Source: Pieris napi
Taxonomy: Eukaryota; Arthropoda; Insecta; Lepidoptera; Pieridae
Assembly (NCBI RefSeq): GCF_905475465.1
Contig: NC_062238.1
Coordinates: forward strand, 848,501-912,500
Direction: 5' to 3'
Length of the DNA stretch: 64,000 bases
Below the pieces are notes generated by a model. The model was given only the letters and a program-made list of their open reading frames with translations. It did no database searches and had not been told where the DNA came from. Numbering within the stretch: the first letter of the stretch is position 1; each line of letters opens with the position of its first letter. Positions 1-11,330 of the stretch are shown here, piece after piece. A program made the translations under genes and the position numbers.

Positions 1-510
1 ATCAGGATCGTAGGCATAGATCCAAGATTCGGCATCACTGATGATGTCGTAGACGTGATTTGACTCTCTTCGGTTGAACCTTTGCAGAGTTGTCTTACAT
101 CATCTGACGCGGGCCGCCTTGTGATCGTCGGAAAGCAGATGCGGTATCCAACGGCAAACTAGCTTTCTCACACCAAGCGTTTCATGAAAGATCTTCTGAA
201 TGGTTGTCCCTGAGATGCCTAATAGAGCCTCTATCTCTCGATACGTCACATGACAATCTTCGAGAATTAGTTATCTCACAGCAATGATGTTTTCTTCAGT
301 GAAGGCGGATTTTGGGCGTCCTTCGCTAGATTGGTCACTAACACTAGTATTTCCAGCCTGGAATTCTAAATACCAGCGTTCGACAGTCCGCAGACATGGG
401 GCTTCATCACTGAACATAGATATTAGCTCTTCAAAATACTGAAGCCGTGTCAGGCCTCTTCTAAAGTTGTAGAAAATTATTGCACGAACATTTTCCTTAG
501 AAAGATTCAT
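1..510 (-). pseudogene. mariner-like transposase, N-terminal half, broken and cut by window edge
   Basis: Reading leftwards from ATG at 510 gives a mariner transposase: an N-terminal helix-turn-helix region (FRRGLTRLQYFEELISMF, then RTVERWYLEFQAG and EGRPKSAF), a linker region (CHVTYREIEALLGISGTTI, then CRWIPH) and the start of the catalytic domain (YDIISDAESWIYAYDPD). All parts lie in one frame, but a TAA at 271-273 and a TGA near 103-105 interrupt it. The first catalytic Asp of the family block (TGDESWIY) aligns with Ala here (SDAESWIY), so the protein would be inactive even without the stops. The C-terminal half lies beyond the left edge. I did not find a terminal repeat to the right of the ATG. 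Mariner identity is clear from the motifs; the subfamily is not assigned. Confidence 0.9.
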
Positions 511-1019
511 TTTCGTACGTAACTTAACAGATTCAAATCGACGCTGTGACTAAACAATAGCATTAATCCTAATACTTTTAACTGTTTTGAGATTCAAAAT
601 GTAAACACATTCGAATATAGTACATGTCCAAATTCAAAGTTGCCGGGAAATATGGAAACGACAGAACTTAAAAGGCATGCCTCGTAACTGTGAAAAACAA
701 AAGTGTTACGTTGTGCAACAGAAAATCTCAATTTCATTTAATATATTTCAATATTCAATACGTTAGATAGACAATATTATGTTGGAGGACACTCATACAT
801 CCATCTATAACCAATGTTCAATATTCCTAGAAATAATTCGTTCTACAGACGTAAGTACAATAAGGGTACACAGGGACATTAATATAATGACGTTAACATG
901 ACGATTGGGTGTAGTGTTGAGCTATCGGAAGTAACAATGCGCTAGGTGTGATCCCCTTGTAGGAAATGTTTCACTTGTCACAAGTAGACTAAGAGATGGA
1001 GAAAAAAGTAAATTAATCG

Positions 1020-1275
1020 TAACTCCAGTATTACGTAACGAATTTTGCGGGAGGTGTCCTTTTGTAAAACGTTACGATGCGTAGCGGGGATTGAATTACG
1101 CGTTATTGTTAATATTATTTTCGACTTTACACCACATAATGGTAACTTTTAGGTATAAAGAGTCACTAGGTGGTCACGAAACGTTTTACTATACTTGACT
1201 ACAGTACTGTACTTGGGTACAGATAAACGTTACGGCGCGTTACATGGGGGGGGGGGGGAAATACTTGAACACTCC
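1020..1275. mobile_element. MITE with TTACGTAACG-type ends and G-rich interior
   Basis: The left end reads agtattacgtaacg and the right end aaatacttgaac, the inverted partner of agtatt. The interior has several acgttac/gttacgt words and a run of 13 G at 1246-1258. A relative lies at about 60,424-60,722 in an intron of the hnRNP F/H gene, sharing cgttacatg next to G-rich sequence. No coding capacity is visible. I infer a non-autonomous DNA transposon. Confidence 0.5.
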
Positions 1276-1482
1276 CTAACAGCTACGCTAAGGGAAGCTA
1301 TAGACGGAACAATGTGGAGGAATATCACTAGCAGGGCATACACCTTACAATGAGACAACATTCAGCAATGAGGAATACGAGAGAGAAGAGCTTAACGCAT
1401 AAATAAGTAAAGCGGCTTCTCTTGGCTTATGGAGGTTGCCTTTACCAAGTATTATTAGCACATGGAAAGAAAACTGTTTTTT

Positions 1483-1600
1483 TTTATAGAACAGTAGGCA
1501 AACGAGCAGGAGGCTCATCTGATGTTAAGATATACTCACACTTCAAGAAGGCTCGCTGTATTGGTGGCTTTTCAAGAAATGGTACCCTTTTTTTTGGTGA
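1483..1600 (-). mobile_element. Degenerate 3' end of a non-LTR retrotransposon (tail family B)
   Basis: On the minus strand this matches the tail shared by several copies in the window: an FKKR-type C-terminus, then a catcaggtgagcctcctgcc-like untranslated end. The copy is strongly decayed, with an oligo-T run marking the 3' poly-A side at 1480-1490. Better copies are at 8735-8910 and 16071-16275. Confidence 0.5.
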
Positions 1601-1734
1601 CTGGTCGTACTTGAATTCGTGTATGCGGTGATGTTAGTTATTTCGACTATGTATTTGCGTGTTGTTCCCACGAGAATGTAAGTACGTGCTCCTATTTCAC
1701 CATGCCTCCTGCTGATAGAGGACAAATCTTTGTT

Positions 1735-2009
1735 TTAAATTTATGTTATTATTATTTATTACTTAAGATGTCATGTGGAACATGGTCTAATTGTTGCAGC
1801 TCGTTACAAACGTTGTGTAAAACATAAAACTTGGCGATTTAAAAGTGTGGCAGAGATGTATTGCCAGTTCTTCTCTTCCGCTCTACGCCCTTGATTTGAG
1901 AACTGGCAGTAAATGTAAAATTAGAAGCATTTATTGTATTTTTTTTTGACGTTAATAAGTGTACATTGTGTTACCTATATGAATAAATGATTATAATTTT
2001 GACTTTGGC
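1735..2009 (+). mobile_element. Interspersed repeat, tail family A (LINE 3' end or SINE)
   Basis: The segment runs from tttatgttattattatttatt to gaataaatgattataattttgacttt. It has the family landmarks aagatgtcatgtggaacatg, attgccagttcttctcttcc and ttaataagtgtacattgtg. A close copy lies at 5371-5663 in the same orientation and another at 30238-30480 inverted. The AATAAA-like end followed by TTTGAC words suggests a retrotransposon 3' end. No intact protein is encoded. Confidence 0.65.
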
Positions 2010-2769
2010 TTTCTTTTCTAAAACGACTCTACGTCGAATTCGGGAATGCTTCCGTGGACAGCTGGTTCGTGGTTCTCGGTAGAAGCTGCCTTAAAAAACA
2101 CTCAGTTGTGGAACTATTTCAACACTGTACAGACGAAATAATTACTACTAAATTGTTCTCGTACAAATAAATCAAGACCATTACTGCAAAGGGAAAAAAA
2201 TAATACAAAAGGTCGTAGAGCGAATCCCATTATGTCATTAATCATACACTTGGCTCGAAAACAGTGACGTAGGCCTTCTTTAGAGTGAAATATGATTGCT
2301 GTAAATGACGTCAGCATCTCTTGCACAATTCACGACCTAGGCTAGGGTAGGGCATCGAACTCAATCCCCCCACCCCTCACGACACGCGACGCTTACCCCT
2401 CCAGTATATAGATGTAAATATTTTAATTGCCTGGCATTAAGGATGGTCGGATAAATTTAACTCAATTTATTGGATTGTTCTTTTTCAGCCCAGTGCTGTG
2501 TAATAAGCAAGTGAGTAAGTGAGTTCTTAAAACTTAACATAATATCTATCCTGACCAATCGTGACTTGTGTAATTATTGTGTTTCCTTTTCTTTTGTATT
2601 GCATCACTATTCGCTATTCATGAATCTGTAAGATTAGCTTTTTAGTTTTTAGTTTGTTATTAATACATTTTTTTTGTATTACTTTAGATTAAGGTTCTAT
2701 TTTTTTATATAGCATTTGGTTCTGCACTTCTAGCACTCATTATGTTTCTTTTTTTAGTTTTTCTCTTAC

Positions 2770-2906
2770 TAGGGTTGCCTGGAAGAAATCGCTCATTCGC
2801 GATAAGACCGCCCGTTGCATCCCTTGTAATTTTTATGTATCGTGTTATTTGTCTTTCTTTTATTTTTATTGCAACGAAGTGTGAATAAATAAATAATAAA
2901 TAAATA
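2770..2906 (+). mobile_element. LINE 3' tail with AAATA repeats
   Basis: The stretch has the recurrent lepidopteran block gttgcctggaagaaatcgct, then cgataagaccgcc, and ends in gtgaataaataaataataaa. It looks like the 3' untranslated end of a non-LTR retrotransposon, with the simple tail as the remains of its 3' terminus. Confidence 0.6.
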
Positions 2907-2929
2907 GTAGAAGGGATCCTATACGCTAT

Positions 2930-3545
2930 TGCTATTGGGAGAACATGAACTTATCTGATGTATAATCCTAGATAAATCATCATCATCATCAACGGCTGTA
3001 AAGACCCTAGCCTTCCGCAAGTATCCAACTTGAACAGCAATTGTTTCAAGATCCTTGTCAACTACATCCCACCAAAGCGATCTACCGGATTTTCTCTTGC
3101 CAACAGATTGTGAGTTCATAAGTACCTTGGAGTTGTGTCGTCCGTCATTCGGTGCATATGTCCCAACCACTGGCTGCTAGAGGCTTTTAAAACATTCTGC
3201 TAACTGGTTTTTGTTTCACATTCAATTCAGGTCCCTTGCATATCCCAGTAATTGGGTATATAAAATATAGTAGCTCTCAGTTCTAGTTCGGCATCACTAA
3301 TTCCCCAAGTTGAAGATTAGGGATGCAAGGGCGTCACCTTGTCTAAGACCATTGTATGTAGTAAATTCTTGGGGGACGTTACCTTAACACAATTAGTAGT
3401 ATTAGCCACTGCATTTTAGTCAGCCGTCTAAATTTTAGGAGAATATTAAATTCAGCTATTGTCTGGTAAAGTTTGGGACGTAGGACGCAATCGTAAGCTT
3501 ATTTGAAATCTATTAATAGATGGTGTGTGGGTATTCCGAACTCCG
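2930..3545 (-). pseudogene. RTE-type LINE reverse transcriptase relic
   Basis: Minus-strand translation in several frames gives reverse transcriptase pieces in the expected order: FGIPTHHLLIDFK then AYDCVLRPKLY near 3530-3460; GLRQGDALASLIFNLG near 3360-3310; and a C-terminal block (KRKSGRSLWWDVVDKDLETI, then VGYLRKARVF) at 3100-2990. The order and motifs are those of RTE-like non-LTR retrotransposons. The active-site FADD region is not seen, and frame changes separate the blocks. This is a dead copy. Confidence 0.75.
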
Positions 3546-3767
3546 TCATATCAGAATATATAATGGATTTATGTTTAAAATGAAAATGCACTTATATGCA
3601 AAACCTTAGCAAATGCTTAAGAATGTAGATGATTCTAAAATTTATATAGTTATAGTGTAACGTTTAAAAATAATTACGCACTTTCATGAATACATACACA
3701 TATACACCATATGGTTTCCTTACGTATAATTATTTTGTCAATGTTGCAACCTACTATGTATAATAAT

Positions 3768-3912
3768 AATTGTTTATTAAGATAAATTTACTACGTTTTA
3801 AGACCTTCTGGCGATCCTAATCCTAATCCTCTAACAGTTTATCAGTCAGTAAATAACTGTTGCTTTATGTATGTAAGTTTTTGTGAGAAAAAATAAAGAT
3901 TATTATTATTAC
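3768..3912 (+). mobile_element. Probable LINE 3' end
   Basis: The block ends in gagaaaaaataaagattatt with a short (TTA)n tail, the usual look of a non-LTR retrotransposon 3' terminus. No protein-coding remains are evident, so this is a weak call from the terminus alone. Confidence 0.35.
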
Positions 3913-4380
3913 AGTTTAACGCAAATAAAAACCTTTATCTGCCATATAATTATCAGTTTTGGCTTTCAATTTTATCCAGAGTTTTAACTATTTTATGCAT
4001 ATTAAACTTTTAGCTAATTGCTCATTTGTTTTTTAACATGGCAACAAACCAAAACCATACAAGCAATAATAATCTTTGTACGCTGCAAATAAATATCATA
4101 TTAGGATGTCTGTGATATTGTTTTATTGCGCATATGTAAATAGCGATAAGTAAATATATATTCAAGTGTGGGACACGCGTGCTGTTTATATGAGATACGT
4201 AGATTATGTAAATAGCTTTGTGAGTATATAAGCAAATATAGCAAATTTAGGCTCGGGTATTGTTAGATTAAATTAATTGTGTCAACGGATATTCAAACTT
4301 GTTTTGTAATTTGATTTTGACAAGTTCAGATAGTCTGTAGTCGGCAAGGTGTCAGAGAATGACCGCGAATTTACTCTTCC

Positions 4381-4409
4381 ATCTGTCAAATGAGAACCAT
4401 TTGACAGAT
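4381..4409. repeat. Perfect 12-bp inverted repeat with 5-base loop
   Basis: atctgtcaaatg and catttgacagat flank agaac. The core tgtcaaatg/catttgaca recurs as a palindrome at 41050-41068, in both cases just after a cttcca/cctcca word. This suggests the remnant of one MITE family. Confidence 0.7.
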
Positions 4410-4430
4410 ACAGAGATTAGCTTATGTAAC

Positions 4431-4943
4431 ACTAGCTGGTGCCCGCGACTTCGTCTGCGCAGGATTAAAATAATATTTATCCAATATATGTAGCGTGAAA
4501 GTCATATTTTATCTACTTTAAATACCAGAAGCGAAGTATCTTTTTTCATTTAGGAATGAATTTATTACTAGTGCATTTGAAATAAATTATGAACTTTTAT
4601 TGTAGTTATTGTTCACTATTTTGGCTACAATGGATTACACATAAGATATAGATACATACTCTGGCTGGCTTTTTTGTAGAACTATTTAAGATAAACATTT
4701 CCATCATACATTACATATTTATAACTCTAGCGGTTTTGTCAGCGCCCTCCAGAATAGCTCGCATTTTCCTTATTACTTAATATTTTGGACAACTCATACT
4801 ATATCTTTATAAATTGTAGCCTATGTGTAATTCTGATGTATAAAGTATGTTATTGTAATGTTTCATTAAAATCCATTCAGTAGTACGTCAAAGAGTAACA
4901 AACATCCATACATACTCACAAACTTTCGCGTTTATAATAAAAT
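4431..4943 (-). mobile_element. Helitron-like non-autonomous element
   Basis: Read on the minus strand, the 3' end is gaagtcgcgggcaccagctagt: a GC-rich stem-like block followed by CTAGT, as expected for a Helitron 3' end. The other end carries aaacgcgaaagtttgtgagt next to a degraded 5' terminus. A relative with a better 5' TC end is at 39851-40215. There are no terminal inverted repeats and no coding region. Classification rests on the end signatures only. Confidence 0.55.
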
Positions 4944-5159
4944 TTATTAAGTTAACACATTTTTGTGATCGTTTAACGTCATACAACTGTCATGACTAAG
5001 TAGACAACTTTACGCACCCATTAATTTAATCTGTTTGTATGTATGCCTAAACAACATGCTGATTTGCATCTTCTACCGCATTTACCATGGAGAGTGCTTA
5101 GAGTAGTGTTCGGATACCTGCAGCTAAGTTTCATCATCGGACGTCAAGGCAGAATACAA

Positions 5160-5275
5160 AATACCATCCGTATCACCTGGACGTTCGTCGTTCCACAACT
5201 GAGCGTTTCTTGAGGCAGTTTTTGCCTGGTACCACAACTTTGTGGAAACAGCTGCCCACTGCAGTATTTTTTTTT
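5160..5275 (+). mobile_element. Fragment of LINE tail family B
   Basis: The piece contains aactttgtggaaacagctgc followed by ccactgcagtattt, matching the stretch before the FKKR block in the copies at 16071 (inverted) and 19390. It is truncated by an oligo-T run at 5269. Confidence 0.5.
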
Positions 5276-5370
5276 TGTCTGGCAGCCGAAACCGTCGCGA
5301 TACGAACAACCAATGCGTGAGGAGTTACGGAAGCTGTAGTATTACTTACTATTTTAGATGACAAGTCTAT

Positions 5371-5663
5371 GATAGAGGACAAGTCATTGTTTTTAATTTA
5401 TGTTATTATTATTTATTACTTAAGATGTCATGTGGAACATGGTGTAATGGTTGCAGCTCCTTACAAACGTTGTGTAAAAAAAACATGGCGATTAAAAAGA
5501 GTGGCGGAAAGTTTATTGCCAGTTCTTCTCTTCCGTTCTACGCCCTTGATTTGAGAACTGGCACTTAATGTAAAGTGAGAAGTATTTCATATACATTTCT
5601 ATTTTTGACTTTCATAAGTGTACATTGTGTTACCTCTATGATTAAATGATTTTTGACTTTTAG
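5371..5663 (+). mobile_element. Interspersed repeat, tail family A
   Basis: This near-complete copy is alignable by eye with 1735-2009: aagatgtcatgtggaacatg, gcgattaaaaagagtggcgg, attgccagttcttctcttcc, gacttt end. It lies about 100 bp after a family-B fragment, so this is a nested or successive insertion area. Confidence 0.7.
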
Positions 5664-8410
5664 GACTTTCATCATTGAGTAACGATCTTTTTCCAGACCC
5701 TATCTAATTGTCCCGGCATTATCATACAATGGGCTGGGCCCTATCAAATCGTTCCGAGTTTTTAGAGCTCACAACTTCACGCGCTGATACCTCAGCGGCA
5801 CGTAGGGACAAAAACTATGGCAGCGGTGCGGAGCGAACCGAGATTGCCTTTTAATGTTGTGTCACGAGTACTTAAATATAGTTTATAAGTACTCTTTGGT
5901 AAATACGTTTTTAAGTTTGTCTACGCTAGCATATAGGCCAAACACTTTTCTATTAGGTAGGATCACTTGTTTTGTAATTGTGCAACTATGGTTGGATTGG
6001 TCCCTACCAAAATTCTGTGAATCTTTAACGCTGGCAGCATTCCTTCGCTGTATTGCGATAATTATTGTATATAATGCCATAATATTATTGTATATAATTA
6101 AATTTGGAATGCCATTTTTGAATACCACAGTAATATTCGCAACGCATCATAACGATTCTAGTTTCACACCTCTTACGAAGCTATTTCAATCGATTTGTCA
6201 CGAGTTGTTTATTTCACGCAAACCAATTTAATAACATAATTGCGAAATAAAAATAAATATCCATAATTTTTCAACTTGTTTTCCCTAACTTGGAACATCA
6301 ACGCTAAGTGTTAATTTACTTTTGAGGCCACTTAGCGAACTTTCAAATTAATTACGCTCATCTTTCACTAAAAACTTTATCATTTTACGCTACTTGCTTG
6401 ATGCTTTGAATGCTTTTTTTCATCTTTTCATTCCCTGTTTTCATGACGTACCTTTTTTTGTACGCGCAAACAGGCAGAATTCTTATCTGATGTTAAGTCA
6501 AACCGCAGGCCATGAACCCTCAGACTACCAGAAGCATCGCTGGTGGATTGCCAGTCTTTTTAGCTACGCTTCTATAAGCATGCAATAGCAATGTTCGTAT
6601 GTACCAACGGCGTGTTGGTAGAAGGAAAAAATAGCTTCACAAGGTTAGGGAGTAGACGGGTGTTGCGACTGCGGAAGAGTTGCTGCATCTGAATCAGGAC
6701 AAGACAGGCTTCATGAGACAGACGGCCAACCTCCAGTAATGGAGAGGCACCAGTAGAAGCAGTATTCGTCTGGGTTGAGTCTGCGAAGCCTAATCCTGAG
6801 GTCGTGGCTCTAATCATAGCTGTGGGCTTTTAACGATAGCTAGTATAAATTTATGCTTTTTTTTGAGTGCATTAGTGACTATATACTCGTAATAAAAACA
6901 TTCTCTCTCTGTCGGGAGCTCATATCTGAGCGTCGTGGTCATCCTGGAAAGATCTGGAGAGGACTATCTGTTTCTGTGTCCAGCGCCTCTCTTATGACAG
7001 TGTACAGTTTTGAGGACGATAAGTGTTTCACTTGATCGGTCCATATCGTAGGTTAACGTCTTGTGTTACCAACTACGATACGTTTCTCCAAGTTCTCATT
7101 GTCGCATTATATACTAAAACATTAAAAGCTATGAATATTACAAGCAAAGTTCACTGACAAAAACGTGTTCCCGCCCGACCAAGTTAACAGGAAGCAAATG
7201 GAATTTCAAAGATAATACTAAATTAACTCCGTGAAGTTCAGAGGATTGTCCGATTAATAAGACCTTTAACATTTCGAAGCAATTATTAACGAGTGGAGCC
7301 GCACGCGAATCATATAGAAAGGTTAATCGGCTATAAATCTTCGTGGGCAGGTGCAGTGCCATCTGCCGGCAATCTTTAGCAACAATTATCTGATCAAACA
7401 GCACTTACAGTTCATTAGTTTCGTATGACTGATCTAATTTGTATTCATGGCACGGGCTGGACGTGGTCGATGTAATGTAGAGCATAGCTGATCATAGACA
7501 ATTGTAGAATACTCTACTTTGTAGTCTTGAGACATTCAAATTTTAAATACAGACACGCTTTAAATTTTTTAATTCGTTGTCGACGGAATAGTAAGAGTTA
7601 AGCAACAGTTGCCGTGGCATGAATGATGGATGGGTTCCCGCCTGATACGCACAATCACAAGTATCTAATCCTTAATTAGGTAACTAGGCACAGAAGTGGT
7701 GCCTACAAATTCAAATTTAATGACGTGGAATAAGTGATACGTGTATCTTATGTTCCATAATAAACATATTTTATTTTTATTTAGAAGGCCGTATAAGTAA
7801 AATCAATGATATAGAGGTTTTCGTTACACTGTTTTTGATTTTAATTTTCACCACTGACCACTGCAAAATCTTGAATAGTCAACAGTCAACTTTTCGAAGC
7901 CGCGTACTATTTGAAGAGGTCTATTAATTATTGTATTTAATTACTTACATATAAAATTGGAAATTAGCGTTTTAAAAGGGCATTAAAGATACATCAGAAG
8001 GAGCCTAGATGACTAAAATTAGGACGGCTGTTTGATGGCGACGTGCATTTCGTTCCTATTATAATATTCATTTCTCATGTAAAAAAATATAATATTGTAA
8101 TAAGAAAATAAAGTTCTTTGCTGTTTTTACAAAATCGACGAAAGAGTGAAACTCCAGCATGCTTCTGCATATATAATATGTTTGTTAACAGGAGAAACAA
8201 GGTATTATTTTCATTGAGACAAAAACCTCACCGGACTTTGCGAATTCTTCGAGAGTCAAAGTTCCGTAACTACAAAGTTGCAAGCATTCCTTACCTAGCA
8301 AACAGAATGATTAAAAAAACAAGTTAATTACGCAGTTTTAATTGACCTGTTGACTTCATAATTAATTTTAAGTCCTTGTATGTATATAGTATGCGTGGAT
8401 AAAGGGAAAG
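5664..8410. other. Gene-free AT-rich stretch, little recognised
   Basis: I see no gene here. A 45-bp block at 6018-6062 (tttaacgctggcagcattcc, then tcgctgtattgcgata) recurs near 23848-23892, so both are copies of an unidentified repeat. A short family-B remnant (gcaaacaggcag, ctgatgttaag) is at 6460-6497. The longest reading frames (125 residues or less) are hydrophobic AT-rich chance frames without motifs. Confidence 0.4.
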
Positions 8411-8414
8411 AAGG

Positions 8415-8600
8415 AGCGCAAAAAAAAGATAGAAGAAATAGAAGCGGTAGCAGGAAGCGAATGGAGAAAGAAATCCATAGACAGAGTCAGTTGGAAAAAG
8501 GTGGAGGAGACCTTTATCCGAGAAGGGGTTCTGATCGATGGTAGGGAAGGAAGCTAGGATATTAGGAACACAAAAAAAATGTGTACAATAAATCTAAGCT
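8415..8600 (+). mobile_element. RTE-like LINE C-terminal fragment
   Basis: Plus-strand translation gives AGSEWRKKSIDRVSWKKVEE then TFIREGVLID. This is the C-terminal block typical of RTE-like non-LTR elements (a WADDIRKVAGSRW...EEAY-type ending). It is followed by an A-rich stretch. A related copy is at 28010-28220. Confidence 0.65.
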
Positions 8601-8734
8601 GTGTATTTTCAAACTATTTTCAAGCCCCAAACATTTGTTTTACTATTGTAGTATCGCTTATTTAATGTTTTAATAAATCGCTTTATTTAAAAAGATTCAT
8701 TAAAAAGCTATAACCGATTATAAAAAGACGTAGA

Positions 8735-8910
8735 GCCTTCCACAACTGACCGTTTTTTAAAGTTCCGAATCAATTCGACTTAGGGTCATTCAAGAAAAGA
8801 GCGTACCAATTCCTTAAAGGCCGGCAACGCACTTGCAAGCCATTTGGCAATGTGAGCGGTATCATTTAACATCAGGTGATCCCGTCTGTTTGCCCAAATT
8901 GCCCAAATAT
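8735..8910 (+). mobile_element. LINE 3' end, tail family B
   Basis: It carries attcgacttagggtcattca, agaaaagagcgtaccaattc and ggccggcaacgcacttgc, then catcaggtgatcccgtctgt and tttgccc. Translation over the middle gives an FKKRAYQFLKGRQR-like C-terminus (here with substitutions) before the untranslated tail. Confidence 0.65.
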
Positions 8911-9592
8911 AATAAAAAAGCAAAGAAACCTATAGCTAGTATACCAGACCGTAATCGAACCTCATTTGTCAGTCAGAATTCAGAAATAGAGACATGAGAA
9001 ACTTTTTTAGAATACGGGTCTAAGCCAAATGCAGAAACTTTAAAAATATCCAAATCGATTTAACTGTACAATTTAAGAAAATTGATTTGTCATACTGAAA
9101 TAAACTTATTCAAACAAAAAAGAACTTTAAACTTTTTACAGTGAAACACCAAAAATAATTAAATTTGTATTTTTAATCAAATGAAGTCGCTTCCATAGAC
9201 ATAAAATATATTACTAACAAAACACACACACATAAGCACACAAAACAACAATAATCAAAGAAAAAAATAAAATAAAAAATATAATGAGAGATATTAATAA
9301 AATTGCTTCCCGTGTATTTTATTTGTATTTCGTGATAAACGTAGCCAGAACTCGTGATCAATACCGTGACAGGCTTGACATTGACAGGAAGTGTCGAATG
9401 TCACAACTACGTGATCATCAAACGAGCCGCGATTTACGGATTGACACACAATACTGTATACACATGATATATGTGTTGACACATATTGTAATGCGATCAC
9501 TGGTCAGCTCATATTAAACATTCCTGAAAGCGTTAAATCGCCATTATTTTTGTATGAACTAATATTATTTATACTTGAATTATATAAAAAAA

Positions 9593-9866
9593 TCAGTGAA
9601 ACTACAACATTTTTAGGTCTGGGCCTCGGATTTGTATATCTGTTTCATTATCATTTGTCAATCTAACAGGCAAGTAGATCAGCCTCCTGTGCCTGACTCA
9701 TGCCGTCGACTTTTTGGGTCTAAGGTTCTCTTAAACATCTTTCATCATCTCATGTTTTCCTTCACCGTTCGAGCGAATATTAAATGCGCAAATAGGAAGT
9801 CCATTGGTGCACAGCCAAGGATCGAAGGGATGAGAGTCGCATGCTGAAGCCACTAGGCTACCACTG
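9593..9866 (-). mobile_element. tRNA-derived SINE
   Basis: The minus strand begins at 9866 with cagtggtagcctagtggctt (the A-box region of a tRNA-like head). It continues through agtcgacggcatgagtcagg and tgacaaatgataatgaaac, and ends near cactgat at 9593. The B box is damaged: part of the ggtcgtaggttcgatcc stretch is deleted. Same family as 14050, 21744, 26026, 28426, 30674, 33584 and 40415. Confidence 0.85.
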
Positions 9867-11224
9867 CTCTCTGATATTTCAACTATACTAACTTAAATTA
9901 AAGATAACTAACTTGCCGGGCAAACGTGTAGAAATATAAATATTATTACAGTACTAATATCGCTATTAAAAAATGGGGGTCAAAGGGTCAAATTGAGGAT
10001 TTTGAGATTTTTTTTATGGCATATAATAAAAAATATAAAGATCGGAGTGAACTTTATCACGGGTATAGTTTACGACCTACTCTCAGATCTACCGAATATG
10101 CAGAATTTCATAAAAATCTGTCCAGCCGCTTCGGAGACAAACAAACAGCCAATTATGCATACATACACATAAGCGCAACGTTCATCCTTTGCCTCAATCT
10201 TCTAATTTTGTGAAAAATTAAAAAAAACATTTACAAATTATTGATTCATTCAAATTTTTTGTGTAACTGTCAAAACACAATTTATAATTTTATTTACTAA
10301 TTTAAATAATGTATTAACAAAAACGCGAGTTCATTGTTAAGGTTATAAAGTCTATAATTTAAAAAAATGTGGTTTCTTTGAATGAATATACCGTAATCAA
10401 AATGGCGCTACAGTTCCCACCAAAAATACTAACTCCGCACATGCCTTAATATCAGATGCAACCACCAAAGGTTCAAATCCCTGTATACTTTATCCATTTT
10501 TCTTTACACACACGCTGTCGAATTTTATGTCTTAGGATTTTTTCAATGCGTAGACCAAGTATTACAAATACAAAAATTCAATTCTACACGACGTCAAAGT
10601 TGTTATTTTCGCGTCTAGACCTCTCTAAGGTTTTCTTAAATTAAAATAGCATTTTAATTCGGTTAACCCAAAGTACCACAAAACTCCAAAACCACAAGCA
10701 ACGGTTGCAAATTCCACATTTCGTTCAATCATCTAAGCCGTTAGCCGCATGCCGGCCGTGGTACTGCGATCGACATTCCTAAGCCGGGCTCCCACGGCAC
10801 TGCCCGCGCCCCGCACGCCGCACTCCGGAAATACCTGCGCGGGCGCAACGGCTATGCAAAGCCTATTCTAGGGTGAATGCACTAAGGGTCGAACGAAAAC
10901 TTTATTGTAATGAGATTTTTTCGCATAAACGTCGCACAATTGGCCGTTTGTTTGTCTTCGACTAACACCACTAACAATAAATGTATTGATTATAATTTAT
11001 AAATAAGGCTTATTAAATGTCCCAATAAGTAATAATATGTATTAGTACTAACTGATTTAGAATTGATATTAGTAAAAGATCAAGTTTTAAATAACATATA
11101 TTTATTTACCAATTTCGTAAGTATAGTTTATATATTAGAAAATGTGTTTGGATATTGTAATTATAATTAAAAATTTTGTTCGAATAATCCTGAATATTTA
11201 ATAGCTACTAATACAATTTCAGAG
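9867..11224. other. Gene-free stretch with a GC-rich island at 10737-10862
   Basis: Most of this is AT-rich and featureless. A fragment near 10070-10170 (cagaatttcataaaaatctg, then agccgcttcggagacaaaca) resembles a dispersed repeat end. Positions 10737-10862 stand out as GC- and CpG-rich (ccgccgcactccgg-like words, gcccgcgccccgcacgccgc). No coding frame with splice context is convincing there. It may be a regulatory island. Confidence 0.35.
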
Positions 11225-11330
11225 TACCTAGAGGAGGAGCTGCAGCTGAAAGTCAGCAATTGACGGGTGGCACAAGGCGAGGGAGCTCTGGAAGGTTCTC
11301 ATTTCGGAGGACGCTATTTGTATCTCAAAA
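11225..11330 (+). mobile_element. RTE-like LINE C-terminal remnant
   Basis: Translation of 11270-11325 gives KARELWKVLISEDAI, close to ESRKILISESKILFGSQ at 45180-45300. Both resemble the ELAQDR..W..LISEAK-type end of an RTE-like polyprotein. Frameshifts are present. Confidence 0.5.

Noticed and set aside
5854..6231. A 125-residue plus-strand frame
   Set aside because: Hydrophobic AT-rich composition with no motif; it also overlaps the unidentified repeat block at 6018-6062.
9173..9517. Overlapping frames near a CA-rich stretch
   Set aside because: Low-complexity and AT-rich; no motif or splice context, and both strands are open by chance.
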